A DNA stretch of 64,000 bases from Sphingobacterium sp. SYP-B4668 (GTDB lineage Bacteria; Bacteroidota; Bacteroidia; Sphingobacteriales; Sphingobacteriaceae): assembly GCF_027627455.1 (NCBI RefSeq), contig NZ_CP115483.1, forward strand, positions 3,286,001 to 3,350,000. Direction: 5' to 3'. Below are positions 54,993-62,577 of the stretch, in pieces. Both the position numbers and the translations under genes were made by a program. The notes under the pieces are model-generated. The model was not told the DNA's origin, made no database searches, and was given only the letters and a program-made list of their open reading frames with translations. How positions within the stretch are numbered: the first letter of the stretch is position 1; the number at the start of each line of letters is the position of its first letter.

Positions 54993-56042
54993 ATGTCATT
55001 TTTAGACTATGTGCTCCAACCACCCTCCTATGGATGGCAAGACGCTACGGGTAAGCTTATCAAACCCAGCAAAAGCGAAATAATCCGTGAGTTCTTCAAA
55101 CGACTAAATGTCTTGAAGGATCGTCGCAATTGGCTTCCTTTTTTCAGCTGGTTAAAGGTTATCTGCCTCATTCCTTTTTTCTTTATTTTCTTGTTAAACT
55201 ACTTAAGTTGGTGGACGCTCGTTGCAACTTTTATATACAGTATGGTCATCATGGGTACACATGGCACCATATGGCACCATCGCTACTGCACACATGGAGC
55301 TTACAAATTCAGAAATGCATTTTGGAGGTTTTTCACCCAAAACCTCACTATCAATGTCATTCCTGAGGAGATATACGTTATCTCTCATCACGTACATCAC
55401 GCCAAATCCGACCAACCTGGCGATCCCTATAATGCACAAGCTGGATTTCTATACTGTTTTCTAGCAGATGTCAATCATCAACCTATTGCTAAAGATCTTA
55501 CAGAGGCTGATTATAACCGCGTGAAGTCACTGATGTCGCATACGGGAGTACCGCCTAATTCATATCCCCAATACAAAAAATGGGGTTCATATGTAAATCC
55601 GACCTACGCAATTGCCTCTTGGATACTAAATTGGGCCTTCTGGTATACAGCATTTTACTTGATGGGAGGCCATGCGCTTGCATGCAGTCTGTTCGGAGCC
55701 GCAGCATTTTGGGCTGTGGGAGTACGGACCTTCAATTATGAAGGGCATGCAAAAGGAAAAGATAAACAACAAGCAGGAACGGACTACAGCGTTAAAGATA
55801 AATCCATCAATCAAATATGGCCTGGTATCGTAGCTGGCGAATGGCATAATAATCATCACTTGTTCCCCAAAAGTGCTAGAAGTGGCTTTAAACCTCACCA
55901 AGTCGACTTGGCTTGGTATTACATCAAATTGATGAATAAACTTGGGGCTGTCACGAGCTATAGAGATGACAAAAAGCTATTCTATGAGCGTTATCATAAC
56001 CCGTATCTTCAATCAAAGAAAAGCGAACTAGATACTCCATAA
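54993..56042 (+). CDS. Acyl-CoA/acyl-lipid fatty-acid desaturase
   Basis: This 349-residue membrane protein has hydrophobic segments at about 52-72 and 74-90, and two more near 195-245. The three histidine boxes that hold the di-iron centre are HRYCTH (96-101), HHVHH (132-136) and EWHNNHH (near 287). GEWHNNHHLFPKSARSGF is typical of delta-9 type desaturases. It should introduce a double bond into saturated acyl chains, keeping membranes fluid at low temperature. It lies 277 bp downstream of the cold-shock gene on the same strand but behind a terminator, so it is separately transcribed. Confidence 0.93.
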   Translation: MSFLDYVLQPPSYGWQDATGKLIKPSKSEIIREFFKRLNVLKDRRNWLPFFSWLKVICLIPFFFIFLLNYLSWWTLVATFIYSMVIMGTHGTIWHHRYCTHGAYKFRNAFWRFFTQNLTINVIPEEIYVISHHVHHAKSDQPGDPYNAQAGFLYCFLADVNHQPIAKDLTEADYNRVKSLMSHTGVPPNSYPQYKKWGSYVNPTYAIASWILNWAFWYTAFYLMGGHALACSLFGAAAFWAVGVRTFNYEGHAKGKDKQQAGTDYSVKDKSINQIWPGIVAGEWHNNHHLFPKSARSGFKPHQVDLAWYYIKLMNKLGAVTSYRDDKKLFYERYHNPYLQSKKSELDTP

Positions 56043-56094
56043 TAATATCGATACAGTTACCGATATTATGGGGAGACAACATTTTACTGTCCCC
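56042..56094. other. Two inverted repeats after desaturase gene
   Basis: ATAATATCG (56042-56050) pairs perfectly with CGATATTAT (56061-56069). A second imperfect hairpin joins GGGGAGACA (from 56070) with TGTCCCC (56088-56094). Neither is followed by a rightward T-run. Together they may end the desaturase mRNA. Confidence 0.4.
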
Positions 56095-56238
56095 AAAAAA
56101 ATCAAGTTATTTTTTTTGTATTTCGCAGAACAAGCTTTACAGAAAACAGGCAAACATGTTTAACTCCTTACAGCTCGGTAGTGAGTTCATGAATTGTGTA
56201 TACTTCAGAACAACTACCAATGATTGCCGAAATGATTA

Positions 56239-56274
56239 AAGAGGCTACACTTCATCAAATGAAATATAGCCTCT
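56239..56274 (-). terminator. Terminator of Gfo/Idh/MocA gene
   Basis: AGAGGCTA (56240-56247) pairs with TAGCCTCT (56267-56274), with an inner TTCAT/ATGAA stem. Read leftward it is followed by TTTAAT. It lies 21 bp past the stop at 56295. Confidence 0.6.
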
Positions 56275-56294
56275 CTTCATAATCCTCCAGCCCA

Positions 56295-57578
56295 CTAAAA
56301 AGCATTGAAGTCCCAATCTCCACGATAAGGTCTACTTCGCATCAGATTCGCAAATTCATTATCAAATTCTTCCTTCTTAGGATCCCATTTTAAATCTCGT
56401 TGTAATTCATAGGCAATATTGACGGCATTGCAAACCGTACTCGTCCGGTGCCCTATCTCCACATCGCAGATAGGCTGCGAGCGCTTTTTGATGGCATCAA
56501 TCCAATCTTGGTAATGGTTGTCACTGAAGTATACCCGCTTGTCACGAGCTGTAAATTTCAAGGATGCCAGCCCCTCTTTAGTACTTCGTATGAAGGAACG
56601 ACTTACCTCGATGATGCCATCTGTCCCAATAAATTGTATAGCATTGTGCTCTCCCCAATTGGTATGATTGACCTTAACGCCATTTTTATAAGTATACGAG
56701 AGTCCGCTCTGTGCAAGAGGCATCTTAGGAGGTGAAAACAATACTGGCCCACTACCGTCCATATCCAATGCCCATTGTACGATGTCAAACATATGCGCTC
56801 CCCAGTCCGTCACATAACCTCCCCCAAAATCCCTATACCAGCGCCAACCTCCCCAACTAGGATCTTCCAATTCTGGAGCTAAAATAGGATGATAGCCTCG
56901 ATACTGCGAAGGCCCTACCCACATATCCCAATTTAGAGTTTTAGGTGCTACAAGTGAAGGCAGGTCACATTGCTTCACTGGTTCACCAATCTGTACATTG
57001 ATTTCCTTTATCTGACCTATGTAACCATTACGTATCAACTCCACTGCTTGCCTAAAATTAAAAGAAGAGCGTTGCATACTTCCCGTCTGAAACACCCGCT
57101 TATATTTTCGACTAGCATTAACCATTGCCCTACCCTCTGCGATCGTAAGAGCTAAGGGTTTTTCGCAATAGATATCTTTGCCAGCTTTGGCTGCATCGAC
57201 AGCAATCTGAGCGTGCCAATGATCGGGTGTAGCGATAACAACAGCATCGACATCTCTATTCTCCAACAATTCACGATATATTCCATAACCCTTCAATTGG
57301 ACCGATGGTTTCTTCAAATTGGCTTGCGCCTTATTCGTTTCCGAAATAAAATTAGCCAATTTCCGAGTATCCACATCGCAAACCGCTTGTATCAGCACCT
57401 CCTTACAATTGGACAGTCCATTCATCAGTCCATATGATTGCTTTCCGACGCCGATAAATCCTAAATTAATCCGATCGCTTGGAGCTATAAAATTAGTTCC
57501 GCCCAATACAGATCGCGGGACGATAGAAAAGGCCAAGCCAGCCTTCACGCTTTTGTCGATAAAATCTCTTCTGTTCAT
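56295..57578 (-). CDS. Gfo/Idh/MocA-family oxidoreductase with Tat signal
   Basis: This 427-residue NAD(P)-dependent sugar-type oxidoreductase opens with the twin-arginine motif NRRDFIDKS and a hydrophobic segment (AGLAFSIVP). The Rossmann fold follows with LGFIGVGKQSYGLM, AVVIATPDHWHAQIAVDAAKAGKDIYCEKPLA (the EKP motif) and MFDIVQWALDMDG further on. DHWH and the EKP lysine are the usual catalytic-region features. Tat-exported members carry pre-bound NAD and include glycosidase-like enzymes such as Nagalase-type alpha-N-acetylgalactosaminidase. Whether this one is a dehydrogenase or a glycosidase-like enzyme cannot be decided from sequence. It is oriented with the NHL and cytochrome genes but after a 254-bp gap. 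Confidence 0.88.
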   Translation of the reverse strand: MNRRDFIDKSVKAGLAFSIVPRSVLGGTNFIAPSDRINLGFIGVGKQSYGLMNGLSNCKEVLIQAVCDVDTRKLANFISETNKAQANLKKPSVQLKGYGIYRELLENRDVDAVVIATPDHWHAQIAVDAAKAGKDIYCEKPLALTIAEGRAMVNASRKYKRVFQTGSMQRSSFNFRQAVELIRNGYIGQIKEINVQIGEPVKQCDLPSLVAPKTLNWDMWVGPSQYRGYHPILAPELEDPSWGGWRWYRDFGGGYVTDWGAHMFDIVQWALDMDGSGPVLFSPPKMPLAQSGLSYTYKNGVKVNHTNWGEHNAIQFIGTDGIIEVSRSFIRSTKEGLASLKFTARDKRVYFSDNHYQDWIDAIKKRSQPICDVEIGHRTSTVCNAVNIAYELQRDLKWDPKKEEFDNEFANLMRSRPYRGDWDFNAF

Positions 57579-57832
57579 ATTTAGTATTTGATTTATAGCA
57601 ATTGGTTCCCTTCAGCCTAACTACTTCACCTCGGGTATATACCTAAGGAAATGAAGACGCTCATATTCTTAGTCATATTGCCGTCAATATATCGAAAAAA
57701 AACGCATTGAGCAACCTGCTGTCACCTGCTACGGAAAAAACAGTCTACTATTTCGCAAAAGTCGCATACAGCCAAAAATAACAAAGTTCTCCGATTTTTA
57801 TCGTCCGAGAAATCAAATCCCATAGTAAATCA

Positions 57833-58858
57833 TTATACTCGTGTCAGCTTATACGGAAACACCTTCCCTGAAGCCCACTGAGCAACATATACATTATCAT
57901 CATCATCCACGCAGACATCATGTGGGTGAGCAAATATTGCTGCTTCTTGCTGCATCTTCTGTAATACTCCATTTATATAACTAGGCTTGGTTCCCCCTAC
58001 ATTACTAATGACCTTGTTATGCTTGTCTAAAATAGTTACAAAACCAGAATCAGCTATATCCATCCCTGGTGAGCGCAAGACAGCTGCATAAATATGGTCT
58101 CCCTTGATTACCGGCCTACACACACACGCCCCAGGTAGTTGGATTTTATCAATCAATTTTCCAGAAGTCTCAAATCGCTTAAAACAATTGCGTGTCCGAT
58201 CTGTAATCAACAACGTATTCCGCCCATTTCGCCGATCAAAGCATATACCGTGGGCATTATCTAAGTGTATATCTCCTTCTCCACGACCACCAAAATGATT
58301 CAACAATTCGCCTTTACTATTGTAATGTAAGATGTGCTGCTTACCATATCCATCAGCAATGAAGATGTCGCCATTGTTGTCAACAGCCGTCTCGGTGGGA
58401 ACAAAATCAGCCGATTTACTATACAATCCACTATCCATCGGAGCATCAATAGTCAACAAAATATCTCCTGCCATTGTCGTCTTATATACCTGATGCTTCT
58501 CTGTATCGGTGATGTACAGAAAATCGGTGCCATTTTCATGATGCAAAGTCAGACCGTGTCCGCCAGGAAAAGTATGTCCCCAGCTATCTATAACCCTACC
58601 ATCTTTATTTAATACCAGAATATTATTCTTGACCTCATTGGTTAAGAGGATAATCCGCCCTTTGCTGTCCTGGACCATTTCGTGGCAGTCGTTGACACCC
58701 ACGCTGGGGCTATGCTGCGTGACCCAAGACTTGTCCAGGCTATACCGCATATTATTGTGCCCATAGATTGTTGCTTGGGGCTTAGCAAACAAATCATGCA
58801 TAATCATAAAGCTACTGCTTATCACTGCAGATTTTTGGAGGAAGGCTCTTCTTTTCAT
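57833..58858 (-). CDS. NHL-repeat six-bladed beta-propeller protein with Tat-like signal
   Basis: The protein has 341 residues from the ATG at 58858; the frame extends to 58969, but the residues before KRRAFLQKSAV overlap the upstream gene and are not signal-like. The Tat-like motif KRRAFLQKS leads a hydrophobic region. Six NHL-type blades follow, for example GGHGLTLHH-x-FLYITDTEKHQVYK, TETAVDNNGDIFIADGYGKQHILHY, NAHGICFDRR, and FAHPHDVCVDDDDNVYVAQW. It resembles peptidyl-alpha-hydroxyglycine amidating lyase-like propellers, but the catalytic activity is unproven. It starts 35 bp after the membrane cytochrome gene and is probably co-transcribed. Confidence 0.82.
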   Translation of the reverse strand: MKRRAFLQKSAVISSSFMIMHDLFAKPQATIYGHNNMRYSLDKSWVTQHSPSVGVNDCHEMVQDSKGRIILLTNEVKNNILVLNKDGRVIDSWGHTFPGGHGLTLHHENGTDFLYITDTEKHQVYKTTMAGDILLTIDAPMDSGLYSKSADFVPTETAVDNNGDIFIADGYGKQHILHYNSKGELLNHFGGRGEGDIHLDNAHGICFDRRNGRNTLLITDRTRNCFKRFETSGKLIDKIQLPGACVCRPVIKGDHIYAAVLRSPGMDIADSGFVTILDKHNKVISNVGGTKPSYINGVLQKMQQEAAIFAHPHDVCVDDDDNVYVAQWASGKVFPYKLTRV

Positions 58859-58892
58859 ATATATTTTGGACTTATAGAATATTTTAAAATGT

Positions 58893-61043
58893 TTATTTAA
58901 TAACGATTTCGTCCACAAACAGCCACGGAGGAAATCCACCTCCAGGATACCCTTCTGGTATCTTAGCATGATGTTGGACCTTCAGATGGATAAATCCAAT
59001 AGTTTGATTTGGGATGGGACAATTAATTATTCTAGTAGCACGCGCGTGCTCAATTTTATCCAAAGGAATACGCACTTTGTTCAATAGGCGCACGTGTAGG
59101 GAATCTACCCCACCCCACACCTCTACAAACTCAGGAGGATAAATATGTTGGTTATATTGCTGCTTGATACTGATAGCAAGCGTATCCATTCGAGCAGGAG
59201 CGTCAAAAGAAAACTTAGCCGATAGTGCGGTCTCCTGAAATCCCATCCACTTACCGTCAGCATGATTGTTGCCTCCACTCTCCAAGTCAAAAAAGGTTTG
59301 CTCTTTACGTGCTTTGAATAAATGATGCGGCTTATGGTCCAAGCTAATCCGCTGTGGTGTAATCGGTGCATTATAAAAATACTGCTTAGCTTCAGCACTC
59401 GGAAGCCATCCGTCTTTAATAGCCTTTACCCGCAGCGATACATCCTTTTGTATCACAAATGCCGATTTATAGATAAGTGCAGTAGCACTATCAGGATTGC
59501 TGCCATCAAGTGTGTAGCGTATCTCGACCCCTGCAATAGGATGACTTAGCGACACCTCTACTTGCTTTTTGAAAAAACCACGAGCAGGTGAAATCTTTGG
59601 AACAGTCAATTCCAGTTTGAGATTATCATCACCTTTGGACCCGCCATCAATACGGAGAATCGGAAATTCCTTCCGAACACCCTCCAAGTCAGCCTCTTTA
59701 AGTGCTGTATTCCAAACATAAAGTTTGCGAAGAGTGGGTATCTTCGCTATTTCTTTTAGGCCATCGACCGTTATCCCCGTCCCAATTACGCTCACACTCT
59801 TCAAATTAGGCAACACCGACAGTAACATAATATCCGTATTCTGCAACTTCGTATTATTTAAATTTAATGTCCGTAGATTTTTGAAATTTTTCAATATTTC
59901 CAAGTCAGCCCTCTTCACAGGCATAGAACTCAGATTGATAGAGACAACTTGTTCTGATAGGGGGAGTAGCTCTCGCAACGACTCCTCTGTGTAAAAATCC
60001 TTTCCGTAAAAATTAACATTCAACGCAGGTGAGCCGGCATCCAGCGGATTAATAATCCGATAAGGTGTCGTTAGTTTTTCAATAAGCGCATCATCAGCCG
60101 CCCCGAAATCATAGCTCTCGGTGGTTTGAAATCCATAGATAGTCTTTATTGCTTGATACAGCGTATCTTGCTCTCGAAAAGCAGACAAAGGGACATTAAA
60201 TTTGGCTCCACTGGTCACCCAAGCTTTCAAAAGCATAATTTCATCAGCACTAAGCTGAGGCTTACCTTTTGGAGGCATACGATGTTGATGGTCGAGATCT
60301 AGTAATATACGCTCGATCATCATACTGTTAAGCGGATTGCCAGCTATAAATGCTTTGCCATTTTTTCCTCCTTTCAAGATAGCGGCACTATCGGTCAATA
60401 TCAGTCCGCCTTTGGGTTTATTACTGTTATGACAGCTTACACATTTGGCTTGTAAGACCGGTAAGATTGCATCTTCAAATACAATAGCTCCCTCGACATC
60501 CAATGCTTTGGACGCACTACCCATCAGAGGTCCAGTGATAAAGTTTTCACCATGAGTCAATTCCGCGCCAAAATGACCGACAAGCAATAGCAATAGCAAA
60601 GAAATATTCATACCCACTACAAATCCCCGATGATATCGATCAGCCTGCCTGTATCGCGCATACGCCACCAACGCTAAGGTAAGCAGAGACAGCGCTACTC
60701 CCGTATATTTATGCCAATCATAAGTATTCCCTTCATAACCGCCCTCCTGAGAAAGTAGTAATCCCATGATTACCGTGATAGCTAACAAAAGCGCACTACC
60801 ATATACCATCGCGTCAATGACGGATTTAAAAGATGGTATCTGCTGCTCAAGCCTTCGCCTAAATAGAAGAAGCACCCACGATATAATAAGTAGGACAATC
60901 GGAAAATGCAACACCAAGGGATGCATCCGGCCTACGACCTGTAAATAGACCGGTACTTTGATACTATCTTCAAAGAAGAGAAAAAAAATGATAAAGCTAT
61001 TGAGGCCTATCAAAATATTGAAATGGATATTTTTGATTGTCAT
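58893..61043 (-). CDS. Membrane cytochrome c protein with leucine-rich repeats and chitobiase-like C-terminal domain
   Basis: In order this 716-residue protein has several TM helices with a DUF2231-like segment (MHPLVLHFPIVLLIISWVLL) to about residue 165. A planctomycete-type cytochrome c domain follows with CVSCH (201-205), GGLILTDSAAILKGGKNG, and HRMPPKGKPQLSADEI supplying a candidate axial Met. Leucine-rich repeats (about 360-460: LEILKNFKNLRTLNLNNTKL, LPNLKSVSVIGTGI, IPTLRKLYVWNTAL) come next. A chitobiase/FN3-like domain (about 485-560, GVEIRYTLDGSNPDSATALIY) and a C-terminal beta-rich domain complete it. The N-terminal part is paralogous to that of the 18348 protein, but DUF1549/DUF1553 is encoded separately here (62578-64000). 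It lies 14 bp after the DUF1501 gene. Confidence 0.86.
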   Translation of the reverse strand: MTIKNIHFNILIGLNSFIIFFLFFEDSIKVPVYLQVVGRMHPLVLHFPIVLLIISWVLLLFRRRLEQQIPSFKSVIDAMVYGSALLLAITVIMGLLLSQEGGYEGNTYDWHKYTGVALSLLTLALVAYARYRQADRYHRGFVVGMNISLLLLLLVGHFGAELTHGENFITGPLMGSASKALDVEGAIVFEDAILPVLQAKCVSCHNSNKPKGGLILTDSAAILKGGKNGKAFIAGNPLNSMMIERILLDLDHQHRMPPKGKPQLSADEIMLLKAWVTSGAKFNVPLSAFREQDTLYQAIKTIYGFQTTESYDFGAADDALIEKLTTPYRIINPLDAGSPALNVNFYGKDFYTEESLRELLPLSEQVVSINLSSMPVKRADLEILKNFKNLRTLNLNNTKLQNTDIMLLSVLPNLKSVSVIGTGITVDGLKEIAKIPTLRKLYVWNTALKEADLEGVRKEFPILRIDGGSKGDDNLKLELTVPKISPARGFFKKQVEVSLSHPIAGVEIRYTLDGSNPDSATALIYKSAFVIQKDVSLRVKAIKDGWLPSAEAKQYFYNAPITPQRISLDHKPHHLFKARKEQTFFDLESGGNNHADGKWMGFQETALSAKFSFDAPARMDTLAISIKQQYNQHIYPPEFVEVWGGVDSLHVRLLNKVRIPLDKIEHARATRIINCPIPNQTIGFIHLKVQHHAKIPEGYPGGGFPPWLFVDEIVIK

Positions 61044-61057
61044 GTAGCTACACTCGT

Positions 61058-62536
61058 TTAAGCCAAGATATCTTTAATCACGTTTCCGGCAACATCCGTC
61101 AAGCGGTACCTTCGTCCGAGATGCTTGTAGGTCAACTTTTCATGATCCAATCCTAACAATTGTAATATTGTGGCGTGAAAATCATGCACATGAACAGGGT
61201 TTTTGACAATGTTGTAGCCTAGCTCATCCGTTTCACCGTAAACGATTCCTGGCTTCACACCACCACCAGCCATCCAAATACTAAAGCATCGAGGGTGGTG
61301 GTCACGTCCATAGTTATCAACGGTGAGCCCTCCTTGACAGTAGTTTGTGCGGCCAAATTCACCTCCCCAAATAACTAGTGTCTCGTCAAGCAATCCTCGC
61401 TGCTTAAGATCAGTAATCAATGCCGCTGAAGCCTGATCCACGTCTTTCGCTTGGGTTGCCATCTCACCAGGCAAACCACCATGCTGATCCCAACCTTGAT
61501 GATACAGTTGCACAAAACGTACACCGTTTTCAGAAAGCTTTCGCGCCAACAAACAGTTGGCCGCATAAGTACCGGGCACTAGGCATTCCGGACCGTACAT
61601 CTTAACGATATGATCAGGTTCCTTGGACAAATCGGTAGTCTCCGGAACAGAAGTTTGCATGCGATAAGCCATTTCATACTGTTGCACTTTGGCCGTAATC
61701 TCAGGGTCACCGAAAGTCTCGTGCTGTATATTGTTGAGTGCAGCCAATTTATCCAACAGCTTCCTTCTACTCATTTTATCAGTGCCCTCCGGATTGTTGA
61801 GGTACAAAACTGGATCGGGACCTCCCATAAATTGTACACCTTGGTGTACTGAATCCAAAAAACCATTTGTCCAAAGCTTAGAGTAAACGCCTTGCCCGTT
61901 TCCCTTACCTTTGGAAACCAATACACAAAAGCCGGGTAAATTCTGATTTTCACTCCCCAGACCATAACTTAACCATGCACCCATACTGGCCCGACTACCT
62001 TGCTGCGAACCTGTTTGAAAGAAAGTAATAGCAGGGTCGTGATTGATAGCATCCGTATGCATAGATTTAATGATACATAGGTCATCAACCACTTTGGCCA
62101 TATGAGGGAAAAGACTGCTTACCCACGCTCTACTCTGACCGTATTGAGCAAAGTCAAAATAAGACCCCACCAATGGGAAGTTAGCTTGATCGGCAGTCAT
62201 ACCGGTAAGCCGTTGGCTTCCCCTTATTGAAGCAGGTAAATCCTGACCTATCATTTCTCTCAATTTGGGTTTATAATCAAATGATTCTAATTGCGATACA
62301 CCTCCCGATTGAAACAGATAAATGACCCTTTTGGCTTTGGGAGCAAAATGTGGCAAAGCCTTTTCGAATGCCTCTTGACTACCGCCCGTACCAGAAAACA
62401 AATCCGGTATCAACAAAGAGCCAAGCGCTACACTACCTATTCCAACACTCAGGCTCGATAAAAATTGTCTACGATTTTGAAAGAGCTGCGCCTCTTTCAC
62501 CTCCTTATCTAAGTTGGGATCTACCTTTCGTTTCAT
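61058..62536 (-). CDS. DUF1501 protein with Tat signal
   Basis: This 492-residue protein has a 20-residue leader that precedes the twin-arginine motif NRRQFLSSL and hydrophobic VGIGSVALGSLL. It has the canonical DUF1501 layout: RVIYLFQSGGVSQLESFDYKP, CIIKSMHTDAINHDPA, GWDQHGG, LVIWGGEFGRTNYCQG, GRDHHPRCFSIWMAGGGVKPG, YGETDELGYNIVKNPVHVHDFHATILQLLGLDHEKLTY. This form is near-identical in plan to planctomycete proteins, and the fold is related to sulfatases and alkaline phosphatases. It sits between the DUF1549/DUF1553 gene (41 bp before) and the membrane cytochrome gene (14 bp after). The three are likely one operon and possibly one complex. Confidence 0.9.
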   Translation of the reverse strand: MKRKVDPNLDKEVKEAQLFQNRRQFLSSLSVGIGSVALGSLLIPDLFSGTGGSQEAFEKALPHFAPKAKRVIYLFQSGGVSQLESFDYKPKLREMIGQDLPASIRGSQRLTGMTADQANFPLVGSYFDFAQYGQSRAWVSSLFPHMAKVVDDLCIIKSMHTDAINHDPAITFFQTGSQQGSRASMGAWLSYGLGSENQNLPGFCVLVSKGKGNGQGVYSKLWTNGFLDSVHQGVQFMGGPDPVLYLNNPEGTDKMSRRKLLDKLAALNNIQHETFGDPEITAKVQQYEMAYRMQTSVPETTDLSKEPDHIVKMYGPECLVPGTYAANCLLARKLSENGVRFVQLYHQGWDQHGGLPGEMATQAKDVDQASAALITDLKQRGLLDETLVIWGGEFGRTNYCQGGLTVDNYGRDHHPRCFSIWMAGGGVKPGIVYGETDELGYNIVKNPVHVHDFHATILQLLGLDHEKLTYKHLGRRYRLTDVAGNVIKDILA

Positions 62537-62577
62537 ATCAAAGTCTTTAATTTAAGTGAATCATACCAATCCACTCT

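Noticed and set aside
58859..58969. Extended N-terminus of the NHL protein
   Set aside because: It overlaps the 3' end of the cytochrome gene and places 37 residues before the twin-arginine motif.
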